From NCBI GenBank assembly GCA_008360955.1, contig LUCM01001857.1, positions 320,065 through 384,064 of the forward strand: a stretch of DNA of 64,000 bases, in the 5' to 3' direction. Every line of letters starts with the position of its first letter. Within the stretch, counting starts at the first letter, position 1. Below the pieces are notes generated by a model, which had not been told where the DNA came from, did no database searches, and was given only the letters and a program-made list of their open reading frames with translations. This document shows positions 35,536 to 48,332 of the stretch, piece by piece. Position numbers and translations under genes: made by a program. This stretch comes from Fasciolopsis buskii. Lineage: Eukaryota > Platyhelminthes > Trematoda > Plagiorchiida > Fasciolidae.

Positions 35536-38500
35536 AGAAAAATCAACTCACCCTAGGTTTCAACAAAAATAGGCTCCAAGTGACAAATCGATTATCCTAA
35601 AAAAAGTCCACTGACATTCGGCCCTTTGTAACACCAGTACTTCGGAACCTCTGAAATTGTCCTTTGCTGCTTACGTCAATTTCTCATTTGCTTATTCCCG
35701 GTCACGTCTTCTGGTGACAAGTGAACAGGCAAGTGATCATGAATGCTCAGATCGATTTGTTTCCGGAAGTTGCACAACAAAAGCCTTGAGTAAATTTTAG
35801 AGACTGCTTTTCCATAGGATAACAAACGAAACTATTTCCAAAGTGTTTGATCAGTGTATCCATTCAACTAACCATGTTCTCTCATGCTTCTCGGGAGTAG
35901 ATAAACTGATAAATTCCAGAAACAGCGGAGCAAGACTTCAGACAGCAGTATGGGCCTTTGTAAGCAAGGTGGGAAACTGCCTGAGATATCAGTCACAAAA
36001 TAAACAGAGTAAACGGTGGAGTCTGACTTATTTTTGTTGCTTAGAACAATCAACAGTGGTCCAATATGATCGTCATTTTGTTTGGGCATTCACCGTCCAA
36101 AAGTGAATAAGGGATCAATGTCTACAACTAGACCACACAAAAAAGATAGGAATAAAGAGCGAAATTCAACGCCATCGATCGAAGCCTGAGACCGATTTAT
36201 GGTCAATAATTTGGACAATTTATTTAGGAGTCATTATCATTCGTACAAACTGGTGAACCATCGAAAGAAACGGTTAGTTTGGAACGGATAATACCGTCCG
36301 GAATAAGAAGTTTGTTTAAGGGGACATGTTTTCCTCAGGTCCCGAAGAGACTCGGTGTTGTTGAAAGAAAACTTGCTTTCACGAAGCCCGGCCACAATAG
36401 TTTGCTTTCCTGGGAGGCGACCGTGGGGTTTAGTTATTAAGCTTTAGAAATCCTAGAAGACAGACATGCAATTAGATGGCTGGGTAGACAGATGCATTGA
36501 TGGACAGACAAACAAACAATGATATCCTGTTGTTCTACCAATCAGGACTAGCCTGTTGGATACCCTTTGAATTGCGTTTGGAACCAATCCGCTATTGACA
36601 AAGGCTCAAGCGTAAACGCGCGCATTGCCAGCTGCAGCCGTGTTGCCCCAGCGGCTGTGTCGCACCTATCGGTTGGCCATCTAATGAAAGATCGAACCGT
36701 TGACATAGTTGGCAGATTCTTTGATTGATCTGATACTGGTGTAGATGTGACTGACTTTGCTGTTGTTTTCCTGGTGGTATAGAAAGGGCGAATGCTGTTG
36801 AAGTGCTAGATTTAAGCTTTACCAATTTGTACACAAGTTCTTGGCCAAAAAGGAACACTATCGTGGTAATATGGACAAAAGAAGTTTGGCGTAATCTTTA
36901 CCAGTTAGGGTTAAGACAGGATGAGATGCCGATGAATTTCTGCACGCGCATATGAGAGTTGAGAAGCTGGTGTGGTAGTAGGATTTGCGTACAAACACGA
37001 CAGTTTGGAATGGATGAGTTTTGTGACACAGAATTCCACTTGCTAGTTTTAAACATAGGTATGATCGTCACAGATACTGCCAGTCAGGTCACAAAGGGAT
37101 TTGTGGTCACAACTATACCAGTTGAATTCAGCCTTCGGCAGATAAAGGAAACTCACACGAGAGGTGTATGAGGGAATTGTCAGAACGTGTTGTTGGACAA
37201 AATTGGTTGCCATTAGTGGACCAGAGGGAAACAAATGGATTAGTACTTGTATTCGTATGACTTGTATGACCATATACGCTTACATGTCAACTAAACAGCA
37301 TTTGCTGTGCAGCAGTAGAAATGAAAAATTGGAAAATCATACATGAAAAATTACCAGAGAGAAAATATTTTTGAGGGAAAAACACTACACAGGCAGACTG
37401 GAGGCTGGTGTAACCAGTACTTTGTCTTTCGACATTATGTCCAATGTGCTTATGTAATGACGGGGATTTCATAGAGTTTATTACCCAAAAAGACGAACCA
37501 AAAATTGGAGCGACTTCTTGGGTGAAACTGTCAGAGGGATATCTTAGAGTGAAGACGATCAGCACTGTCTAACTGTGCTCTGTTGCTGAACTCGTCGCAA
37601 TATCACGTGACTGTCAATAAACACACAGGCCATCTCCTTGATAGGATTGCCGTGAATCATGAGATAAAATTTTCCAGCCTTGCTTTGAAGAGCAAGGAAA
37701 TACTACAGGGCAACAGCAAAGAAGGACTGGGAGGACGAAAAGATAGATGCAGTTGAAGGTGACAGACTGTGGGTTATGAAATTGTCCAGGTTTATGAACA
37801 TGAAAAGACAGCTGTCGCAAATTACTAGCACATTGCTGAGCAGGTTAGAATGAATGGAATTGGCTGCTTGGTGTGACTATTGAATATTTGACAGGGTTAA
37901 CTCTAGAGTGGCAGCGCTGCTATTAACATTTATATTGTCCGAGGTAAAGAATGGTCGAGAGGAGATGAAGACCTACTCCGGACACTGGTGGGTTAAATCT
38001 GAGACCGCAGATACTAGAAGGAATTTCACTACTTGATGATTTTTCTGAACCTCTTGAAAACAGCACACAAAAAATCGTTTACTTACTCATTTGGAAGAAA
38101 CGATCCTGCAGCTTGCTCGGAATAGCTGGGACTTGCAATGACCATCTGCAAACGTCTCCGAGAATGATGCCCGCTAACTTCACACGGATGACCCGGCCGT
38201 CGGTTTCTACTTAACGCATTCAAGTTGATAAGAATAATCCGAACAGCTTCGCGACATATGTCAAGGTTAATATTAAGTCTCAATATGCACCATATGATAG
38301 TATGAGAAATGTCTGTGTTGTACGCTGCAAGTTCCGCCAGACTAGAAATGGTGATAGTATTGTCATAGGAGTAAATGAAAAGATGGACAAAGGTTAACGG
38401 CTAATTCGTTCACGTAGTGCGTGAAAGGAAAAAGCCAACCGTGCAGCACGCTAAAGGAGGCCGACATCAGCATTTGGCGCTGTAGTCTGCCCTCTTTTTA

Positions 38501-40674
38501 GTGTGACTTTTGGATTTCACTGAGAGGAGAATTCGTTCTTTCAAGGGCACGAAAAAGACAATTAAGCCAATTTGGTTTGCTGACTCTGACAAAAGCCTAT
38601 TGATAGATCAAAAAGCTGTGTTTAGCTCTGTCACAGTGAAGCGTACAAAAACTCACTGAGGCAGTAAATATACCCAGCATTTAGTGCTTCCCGTTGTAAA
38701 CAAATATGGTTATTGGGGTTGTCAACAGATGTCTGAGGATATCATAGAACTGATCGTTTCATTGATTTCAACCCGAAAAGTATCCAAGCTAACGACCTAA
38801 AACTATTTGACATTAGAGCCTTCAATGTCTTTAAAGGCGAAAGTAATCCCAAGCAAAGGCTATCAGTCTGGATCTGCGTTTTTTCAAGCGAAAATTTGGG
38901 TAAATGTGTAAAATTGTACGACGCCGAAGCTGCACAGTGTAGGAAAAGTGTAGACTTGAGGTCTTCTAGATCAAGCGATTTCCAATACTCCTGGGAATTC
39001 AGGTGCTTATTGCACATTTCAGTATAAGTAACCAGTTCAAATGAAATCGAGATCAGCTGGTCGGAAGGGTCTATCTCACAGAAAATAAATGAATCATGGG
39101 TCTAGGTGCTCAGTATCTACAGATTAAATGGGGTAGATTTTTTCTTTTTACCACGCTAAATTCACTCGAAATCATGAGTTCCAAAAATCACTTAGCATGT
39201 ATCTAGAAATAGGGAATACCTGTCCTGAACTTTCGTGTTGTAGTTCATGTTGGGTAGTTGAGACCAAAACTTGGTAAGAATGATTTTAATATCTGCGAAT
39301 GGTCGATTTCCGCAGGTCGTAAGTTTGAGAAGAACAGTCTAGTAAAACGGACTTCCGAAGAGCTGTCTGATGAATCTGAGTGCAAGTCGCGTGACGCAGA
39401 TAGGTCCAGCGTCATTGCCACTCGTAATCAGCGTGAAAAGCGAACGGTCCCACGAATCATCATGTGATTCATAAATGAACTTATCATCCATTCACGCTGC
39501 TAACGCTTCAAATGCAATTCGAGGGAAGAAAGAATTTCTGTTTAGACCTCTGTTGGCTATATACTGCAGCTGGCGGGGACGGAAAATGCTGATTTGGAGA
39601 TGGACTATGAAAATGATTTATGATCTGATATGGAGGAAACATTCTTCAGTTTCTCATCAAAAACCACAATCCTCATATGTTTGGACATAAAACTGACTTA
39701 CTTGTCGTCTGATCAAAATGTCTCGTGAGAGCGGGTGGTGTTCAACGGTGCGCCACATAATTTATGATTTCATGTCACGTTTGGTGGGGCATCGGCAACG
39801 GTAAGGCTGCGAAATCTGACATGCTCGAAGCTGGGTTCAACTGAAGATCAACTGAAGTAGACAGTTCGCGGGGTTTTTGAAGTAAAGCAAAAGCACCCTT
39901 AGTCCTTGGTTGTGCTGAACAACTCTCCGCCTCAAAATCGCCCACTCACCATGCAACTTGTAGGTCCGAACACATGAGATAGCTCTATGAATGGCATTTA
40001 GGAAAAGGAACATGACGGAAAATATAAAATCCAAACTCAACAAAAGTCTGCAACTCTCAACATGTGGTCTAATCAGTTTTTCTAGAAATCACCCCTTACC
40101 GTAATCGTGCTTTGAGATGCTCACACACTTTCCCATCATATGCTCCACTAAGTAACATTGTACTGAAGCGTTGCTAACAACAACTGCATTGAAGTAAAAC
40201 CTTTCCTGTGATGGTTCCAAGCTTGAATCATACAAGTGCCCGTGGATGGTGCTACGTAGCTCAAGTACAAAAGTTATATGATTGTTAACCTAGTCTTAGT
40301 GATCCTGAAGAAACTCTTGATGTTTGTCATTTTGATTGTCGTATACCAGTGGAACAGGAGGACTGAGTCCGAGGAGATAACCGTTTTACATTGGATCATG
40401 CGACGAACCCCTAACCTCACTTGAGCTATGGATCGCACACAAAAGTCAGAAAAACAACTTCAGTATATGAAATTCATCCACCTTCAGCGTAAACCCATGC
40501 AGTTTACACAACTGAACGGAACCGATTCATTGTTCTGCAACTCATCTATCGATCTGAATCTATTGTCCTGTTTCAGTAAGGGTCAGTTTAGTATTAGAAT
40601 ATTTCTGAAAATTGTGCATATAATTAGACAGTATGTGGAAGTCAACAGGCGGATGAACATGTTCTGCTGCTGAA
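35536..40674. other. No gene assigned
   Basis: Five kilobases without a recognisable family. At 36592-36858 two minus-strand frames are open at once; one has an acceptor-like TATACCACCAG before KTAKSVTSTPVSDQS and continues to TAG near 36550, the other is Gln-rich. Other short frames (35843-36106, 38742-39017, 39258-39467) are unremarkable. Confidence 0.35.
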
Positions 40675-40680
40675 TTTATT
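40675..40680 (-). promoter_or_regulatory. AATAAA polyadenylation signal candidate
   Basis: AATAAA on the minus strand about 80 bases beyond the stop of the candidate terminal exon at 40759-40872. The hexamer is common by chance, and its value lies in the position. Confidence 0.3.
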
Positions 40681-40758
40681 GCCCGAAGAAGTCGCGGATG
40701 TAATGACTGAGTGTTCCTTGTGCAATGTATTGTCAAGGACCATCTTCAGAAAGGAGGT

Positions 40759-40872
40759 TCAAAAGTGGCTCAAACTGAAATCACCGACAAGAAATGAAAA
40801 TTCCAGTGACACGTATGAAAACAATACCACGCTCGCTCTGCCACTGTGTGCTCGTAATTTTGAATACGTTGT
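40759..40872 (-). CDS. Candidate terminal exon following 41021-41206
   Basis: On the minus strand an acceptor (GACAATTCATCATCAG) precedes 40872. Read in phase with the upstream 62-codon exon, the frame is open for 37 codons (TTYSKLRAHSGRASVVL, then FSYVSLEFSFLVGDFS) and stops with TGA at 40759-40761. The implied intron is 148 bases and an AATAAA follows. Phase agreement alone is a one-in-three event and the peptide is short. The plus strand also carries an open 65-codon frame here (40679-40876), which might be the real one. Confidence 0.25.
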   Translation of the reverse strand, partial: TTYSKLRAHSGRASVVLFSYVSLEFSFLVGDFSLSHF

Positions 40873-41020
40873 CTGATGATGAATTGTCAAAACAATAAAC
40901 AACTTGAAAACTAGAAACCTTCATTAGACAGTTGGTCAAGTAGTTTGTCTTCGTAAGTCGTCTTCGAAATCGGGATTTGGGATTGCCACCGGAAAGTCAT
41001 TTGTCGTGAGAGTTAATTAC

Positions 41021-41206
41021 CTTGCGACAGCGTCCCGTATTCGTGCCAAGCCAGTAACGGATTGGTGATATATCATGTGTTGAAGTGTTTCAAGCCGTTG
41101 CCAGTCATTCCGGATAGTCGAGAAGTTACGCTCTTCGGATAGGAATCGTCCATACCGAATTACCGTCCGAGCTCTGCCGCGAAGGATACACACTGCTGGT
41201 AACTCC
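41021..41206 (-). CDS. Strong candidate internal exon, unrecognised protein
   Basis: This is the best host-exon candidate in the window. On the minus strand CCTCATCTTTTTCAG ends just before 41206, and the exon finishes AGG at 41021 followed by GTAATT, a good donor. The 186 bases form exactly 62 open codons in phase 0 at both ends. The peptide reads ELPAVCILRGRARTVIRYGR, then FLSEERNFSTIRNDWQRLE and LARIRDAVAR: strongly helical with Arg-rich faces and an invariant-looking Trp. No signal or membrane segment. A possible 63-base upstream exon in the same phase (about 41384-41446, DGICLSAFWISRSNSPEEF) has weaker splice sites. I do not recognise the family. Confidence 0.48.
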
Positions 41207-44200
41207 TGAAAAAGATGAGGCTGAACCGTATGTTTTGTAAATTCTGAAAAAACAGTCGGAGAGTTCTTCTGACCGCTTGAACTATATTAAGCACTAGACT
41301 ACTATGCTCACCAGTAGGCAACTGAGGTAAAGTTTACGCAGCCCATAAGTGTTCGACTTAATTGCCCAAGTCTACTGTTTTACACAACGGCAAAATTCTT
41401 CCGGGGAATTGCTCCGTGAAATCCAGAATGCTGATAAACAAATACCATCCTGCAGTAGATTCCTCCAAGGTTATCAGCCCATTGGTCCACGCTGCTTTCC
41501 AGAAGTCTTAATCCATGTGGCCTTGGGTGAGCATAAGCTACGGTAAATACCGGAGGATTGCTTCTGATGACCGAAAATTTGTATCTGTTTTGCCGGTAAC
41601 GGAGCAAATAGATGTGATTTGTGTATGAAGTGCATTGAAACCATGTAAAATAAAGTTGCAAAAGATTCCTGAGGCAAATCCACCGCAGTATTACAACCCA
41701 CGCGGGTGACCAGATGTTGTAGCCTATTTAACGTCATAATATGTTCCGACACTCACCGGAAAACGTGAATGTGTCAGTATGTGTTCAACAACCTGGGGGC
41801 TTTAGTCCTGCTTATACAAAATCGTCCTACGTATTCCAGCCCTCAAAACGAGGTCAGCTAATTAAATGCCAGCACTTTCAGTACTAATGATTGCCTAAAA
41901 TATTGATTGAACATGGAGACTGGTCCAGAATTCTTACGAATTCCACACCTAACACTGGTGTTTTCCTTCGATCACTTTTCTAGATGATAACGCAACAGCA
42001 TTAGCATTTCGGTCGTGCTGATCCTCCGAAGAATCCGTTTTTCATCTCTTGGTCCCCACAGAACCAATAGATTACTATCTGACCTAGATTTGTATTGTAT
42101 TCGTCGTTATATTAATAGCTTAAGAGCGCCACATGCGTTAGGGAAATACGAAGCACATCCTCCTAAACTGCCTACAAAATCGTTGTTAGATTGTATTCAT
42201 CTACAATTCTTCCATGGTTTCTCATTGGGAGGAAGGGGGAGGATTGAGCCTCGATGATGTATAACGAGTAATTTTGTGCAAAATTTATTTTCCCACTTAT
42301 CTGGTCGAAAAAAATGGAATATAGATACGTTCCAACCAGTCTGTCCTCATATCCTATCCTTACCACTTTCGTATCCCACCCAACTGGCAGTCCACGTCCG
42401 AATCGTTTTGCGGTTAAAAAAACGAACGAACGAGGACACCCGAAGACAAGAACAATTACCGCGGTGCTGCGTGTAAACAAACCTCCGTCGTGCGATCCAG
42501 ATAAATGCATGATGTTTCATCTCAATCGTTCAAGGCTGTCTCACTTTCCACATCTCACTTGCTTATTTCTGTTCATGAAGAATTATTTAAGGAAGAAGAG
42601 GGTGATCGACAATGACTACCCTGTCCCATTACTTACATAATTCTACCTGTGCTTTTAACAAGACCGTCTGCTTCTAACCTAGTCGTTCGCCCAGTTAGAA
42701 TGAAATCACCCCTACAATGGCATACCCACTACGGGTACTGCCGGGCGTTAACCGTACATAAGTATTGCACTAGCATCTTTCTTGGGAAAAGTAATTGTTC
42801 TACAACGTGTGAACTAACATCCTAATTTTTGACGATGTTGGCCTTAACCAACTAGTGAGCCGATAATAAAAGTTTTCATTCAGTTGCCTTTTACTCAAAC
42901 ATACAATGTCTGCATCGGACATATCGCAATGAGCTTTGGCCATGTGACTGTTTACAGTAACAATGACCTTGAAGTAGCCCTAGAGACTATGAAGCGTGCA
43001 GTTTGTTGACTGCCATGTTGGTCTGTTAGGTTGGGTGCTGATGCGTTTACAGGGCTACGGATATCGTTGGCTTTTCTGTTTCTATGCCTTTGAAATCGAC
43101 CATGTCTTCTCTTGGAAGTTCGTGTCCTAGTGCATACTACAACCACCATGAGTCGCCAGAACTCATCACAAATAACAGTGTACCGGAAGAGGCACAGTGA
43201 CTGAGAGGAATGCGGAAATCCAAGTACCTCATAAAATAAATGCAACACGAATGTAATCACCAGATGTAGCTTGATATAACATAGAGTGAAATCTGAATAT
43301 GAAACAAGAGAAACGAGCGACAAAACTGTTATAGGTGTTGATCATTCCCGTGTTTTCAGTTTTGCAGATTCCAGTTCCATTCGTATTTTTCTACGAGAAC
43401 CCATACTTTTCGAGATATTTCGAAGCTGACGTTATTTTACATATTACGAAACTGAAAATGTATGTATGCCCCAAAAGGGATTCACAGAGACAACCTCTGT
43501 GATTGGTTGCTCCCCTTATCGACCGAGGTCACTCCAGAAAACTGTAAACGATTAATATTGGTGGGTCACCAATGAATGCGAGGCTGTGTTCCGTGTTGGT
43601 CTTCCCTCTCTCGCTAGTGTCTTGGGCTACCAGTTCGAGTTCCGCACTCTGTTTCCGCGTGACGGCCCAGTCAGAAGAGTATTCGGTTCATTCCACTCCA
43701 TTGTGCGACTATGCGACTCGAAGATTCAAGGCCGTATCATTCTGTCTCCTGCCTCGGTGTATGTTGGTGTCCTGCTGGGCCGCAGACTTTGTGCTTTTGT
43801 GCATCTAGGGGCTGCGCATCCCCTCGCATTGTGTGAGATGCTCCGACGTCTAGTCCAATTTATATTCCTGGCTATGGCGCCCGATCTTGTTTGTTATTGT
43901 GCAATTGTGTGACGTCTAATGTTGACGTCTTGTCTTTCAGTGTTGCGCGTTGATTAACCCAACTTGGAAACCCAACAGAAACTGGTCAGATATAAGAAAA
44001 GGCCTTTGGAGAAAGAAAAGCGCAGGTTAGCCCTAATAACTTTGATCGCCTTGTGTCTCGATTGAATCCAAGATAAAAACAGAACTTTAACCGAGCTTTT
44101 AGGCTTGCACGATTCAGATGAACACTTTCTTAACCCAAATATAAAATGACGAGAAACTGTACAAGTCTGACGCCTCTCCGTCAAGTCACAGGACACAATT

Positions 44201-46849
44201 CGGTGTAGCTTCACTGTTACTGATAATTACATTCAGCCAACGGAATTTGTGGTGACTCAAGAACGTGAGAAGCGACTGTCACTGCCCCAAAGGTGTTTCT
44301 GTTTAGTTGTCAATTACCTGCGAATTTCTTATTATTAAACCAGTACGTGATTTCCAGTTTCCGGAGTCTCATTGTTGCTTTTGTCTGTGTCGACTGGGTC
44401 CGAAGCTATCTCACTAGGTGCTACCGATTCCTGTCCACGGATCCAAATGATCAATCACGATCATTACTACTACTACTACTTCGGGTAGTACAGTATCTCG
44501 GACATATTCACCAAAATTACAACACCTATTGTGGTACTAGGTTCGTAAACTGACTCACAGTACTTCAATTTCCGATATTGTCAGATTAATGATAACCACT
44601 CAGATAGTGGCCAGATCTGAAACCAATAGAAGAAATATGTGCCATTTTGGGTGAAGTAATCTAGACAGACGCCTGGTCTTACGCTAAATCACACGAGCTA
44701 GGCGCACCCCTGACCGAGGAGTAGGGCGGTATCAACGAGAGAAGAACATACAGCATATAATGCACGGCATACCAGATTGATGTATGGATGTTTTGGGAGG
44801 TAAAAATTGGAAACATCAGATGGGTGATCGATTGAAATGATCAGAATTTTAGAGGAACATGGTAATTAGTGATTCTGACCACTTTGAATCTGAGAAAAAC
44901 AAAATTAAATGGTACTTCTTATTTCGGCTTCCTACTCGGTTATCGTCCATATTTTGAAAAGTCGTTATAGAGCATAGCGTTGTGAAAATATTTGGGAATC
45001 TAAGGATTACGCTGCAACGAAAGACCACGGATCTTCTTCAAATTAAGATTTAGGATCTCTCCTACACGCATGCATTGGCAACTTTCGAGGCCTGAGCCCA
45101 AGGCACAACTCATCCTGTATGAGCCAGAATGCTATTGGTCCCATTGTTTGGATCTTAGATAGCTGGCATATGTGAGTGTCAGCATGTGTACGTATGTGTG
45201 TGTGTGTGCAAGCAGAAATAGCCAATGATCAAGCAGTTTTGCAGTGCAAGCAAGGTGGATGCATCGATGCTCGTTTCCATACCCCAGATAGGCTGACACA
45301 CAATAAAGATGGGCTCACAGACAATCTGCTTGTGTGTCATTATGAGAAGAAGACCAATGAGCAGTTTTCGAACACCTGTTGACTACAAGGCGATCCCCCA
45401 AGAGCGAATCATTTGGCTGGCGATTAATGTGGTAATTATTCCAGTTAGTTAAAATGGATTTCGAGGTCAGATTTTGATGAAGGACGGACAGAATGCAGTG
45501 TATGAAATGCCATTGACCCTACTCTCATTTTCTTGCGCTCCCCGTTGAACGGAGTAACTCAGATTGAGGGAATTCGGTATTACAATCGATTAAACTATCC
45601 TTACTTGTTGGATATATACATATGTTAAAGACTTGAAACATGGTCATATTTGGTTGAATAATCGCAGCCAGTAGGCCTGAATTGTGTTGAACGTCATTGG
45701 CTCCATCCTGGACATGATGATTTTGAAAGATAATACCTCTTTTGTTAATGACTGTACTATAACGTTCGGGCATACTTTCGGCGATAAGACAGATTGTTTC
45801 AAATACGATTCTCTGCAACTTCTCCAGTACTGCAGACCCCAGTTTGTTCATTTTGCTCAAACCACCTCTAAACTGATGTACTGGCTTGAATATTTTCGGT
45901 CTAGTTCGTGCTTGGATTACGAGCTCACCAGTCCTTGATTTTGCTGGTTCTTATTTGTAGTTGCTATTGGAGAGCGAGATAGATAAGAGGCTAGATATCA
46001 ATCAAAATCACACTAGTAGATTCAGCAGCACCTCAGGCCTGACCTTTTACGATAAGTCATCTGAGCTAAGTCTCTCCCTTTCCTATGTTGCGGGTGTTTT
46101 GTAGATTGCACAGCGTGCTTCATACACCGCATGCTAACATTCAGCTACAAGTGTCTGCGCATTGCCGATGCGAAATTCATTTGTTTGAAAGTACCATGCC
46201 CGAGTCCTGACGGACAGTTTCCTTCCAGGTGTCAGTTACGTCTTCGTAACAAAAGCTCAGACTATTGACTGTGACAAATTATTGTTGGAATGTGCTCCCT
46301 GTTTCGAAACACCAAGGCCAAGAACCAGTTAGCTCACAATGCAGGCACGACGTTGACAGGGCTCCATTGTTCAGATTACTGTATTCATGTTGAGGAGTCT
46401 TTAGAACGGTGAGCTAATTGTCATCTGTTGTCCTCCATGAATGGGACGGAATCAAAGTTGAATCCACTCGTCATGCCAATTGAGATGCCGGGGTGACCAA
46501 CAAAAAATACTGTTGTATTCCACCGAAAAATCCCATTGAACACGATAACAAACAATCTCGATTTCGGTAAATCCATCTTCCGGTTAATAGTTACGTATAT
46601 GTGGTGGGGTGCATGAAAAAATGATAAATCAGAATTTGATTTTTAATGATACTTATGAAACTTTATGACCCACAAGCACTACCATCTCTCGTTTACACTG
46701 TCCGACGAAGGTTCACAAACCAGGGGAGTCACTAAGACTGAAACCGGACATGACTAATTTTTCCTTTGCACTCAGTCACTCGCTGACCAATTGACATAAT
46801 GGAACCCGTTCGGACAAAGATCGTCCACTACTGCCTGAAGGGTACTTTC
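41207..46849. other. Mostly unassigned; GC- and pyrimidine-rich block at 43560-43930
   Basis: The 43560-43930 stretch is unlike its surroundings: CT-rich on the plus strand, relatively GC-rich, and open in two overlapping frames (78 and 108 codons), with the sequence TCTCTCGCTAGTGTCTTGGG near 43608. It could be an LTR or SINE body, but no partner copy is present. A short (TG)n lies at 45194-45209 and (CTA)n near 44465-44481. A 123-codon minus frame at 43323-42952 and a 111-codon minus frame at 45860-45525 show no motif. Confidence 0.35.
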
Positions 46850-48290
46850 CAGTTCGCAGAATTACTCAAGAAATGGGACAGGACGGGACTTAAGAGGGCT
46901 TCTTTGAAAGTAACGTCATTGTCTACCAATGTATTTTTTTAGAACGATCGACTACTTGCGTCAATTTATTGCGGTAAAAAAATAAATCTCGGCATTCTGG
47001 TTGTTGAAATAAAAGAATTGCTGTTAAGATTTACTCTGAGCGTCCCGTTTGCATTCAGCAGTGAGCTTTACCCACAGACGGATGGATTCGTGATAGGATC
47101 GCCCTTGGGACCACTACTCGCTGATGTATTCATCACCAAACTGGAAAATGGAGTACTCCAGAACACCCGCTTAATGCCCATATGTAGACGGCATTTTCGT
47201 ATCGGTACTCCATAATGTGCAAATAGAAACACTGGTGGATAAGTTTAACTAGGCTCAGAGTGCGCTTAGCTTTACATCGAAAGATCAATGGGAAAATTCA
47301 CTTCATTTTCTGGATGGGAGACTCGCGAAGACAACGGACGGAAAGCTTACACGCCGCGTGTATCGAAAGCCAACACGGACAGACCAGTATCCTCACTTTG
47401 CCAGTTCCGTAGGGCTCAAGCGTAAACAAAGCCTAGTTCTGTCGTTTGCATCTCATGTGAGAAATATTTTGCTCCAAATCAACATTGGAGGAGGAATTGA
47501 ACCAGATCAGATAGGTGTTGTTAAACACTCCGGAACGTTTTATTCCTAAGAATATGCAGAAACTGCCCAAGAAGACATTGATGTTGAATGTTAAAAGGAA
47601 AGTGTTATAGATGCAACTTTTTTCTGAAGTGTGAACTACTAGTCTGTACCTGAGAAACGCAATCACATGTACATTTTCCGCCGCCACACTATATGCATGC
47701 CCCTCCAGTCGCTCTGTGATTTCTACGAATCTTAAAGACAAACTGCCTGTCCTTTAGTCATCTGTGTTGACCTATTCATTCGTTTGCTCATGTTCGGCAA
47801 GCTATGTAGGTTTACCGACAAGGGAGCTGTCGCAGAGAATCAGGAAGCACAAGGCGGCATCAAGAAAATCCATAACGATCGTAGAGCACCTCATAGACAC
47901 AGGACACCGGGTGAATGACGAGGCCTTCAAAGTGATCTGCAAGGTACGGGGGAACTCTTTAAAAACTGTCCTTCAGCTTCATTTGCCCGTAGCAGAATTG
48001 ATAGCAGTCAGGCTATGAAACCCATCGCTAAGTTCACAGATACGGTTTGTCAAATCACTCCAGCTGCCTTGACCGCGATCCGAAAATACCAGTCACATCA
48101 TGCCCCAGCTGCTCTTGACGGCGACTTTTCACGCGTTACAGGAAGCAGTTCAATGGACTTTTCCCAACCACTAACAACCAATACCCCATCCAGCCCTATT
48201 TTCCTAACCGCATTCCACACACTATTTTCATTAACCAATCATATCCTCACACCGTAACATTCTCCCCAAAAACAAGCACCTCACCGCATA
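46850..48290 (+). mobile_element. Penelope-like element: reverse transcriptase plus GIY-YIG domain, inactive
   Basis: The RT is readable from about 46851: FQFAELLKKWDRTGLKRASL, VTSLSTNV (motif A; Lys precedes VTSL where the catalytic Asp belongs), INLGILVVEIKELLL, ELYPQTDGF, IGSPLGPLLADVFITKLENG (motif B region, 47096-47155). After a frameshift the motif C reads Y-V-D-G at 47181-47192 instead of YVDD, then VQIETLVDKFN, LHFLDGRLAKTTDGKLTRRV and YRKPTRTDQYPHFAS (47358 on). The GIY-YIG endonuclease follows at about 47764-48018: YSFVCSCSASYVG, then TRELSQRIRKHKAA and VEHLIDTGH. This order (RT then GIY-YIG) defines Penelope-like elements. Both catalytic Asp changes, a premature TAG near 46940 and frameshifts make it inactive. 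The tail to 48257 is a Ser/Thr/Pro-rich frame. Confidence 0.9.
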
Positions 48291-48305
48291 TATGTAACTG
48301 TATTA

Positions 48306-48332
48306 GCTAGAGGATGAAGTTGCCGAAAACCA
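48306..48332 (+). other. Hammerhead-like motif 3' of the Penelope-like element
   Basis: About 50 bases after the last open frame of the element the sequence reads CTAGAGGATGAAGTTGCC followed by GAAAAC. Removing one A gives CTGAGGA, which fits the CUGANGA strand of the hammerhead core; GAAA is intact. Stem II would be very short. Penelope-like elements of animals carry minimal hammerhead motifs near their ends, so the location is right. The insertion within the core would abolish cleavage. Chance remains possible for so short a motif. Confidence 0.3.
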
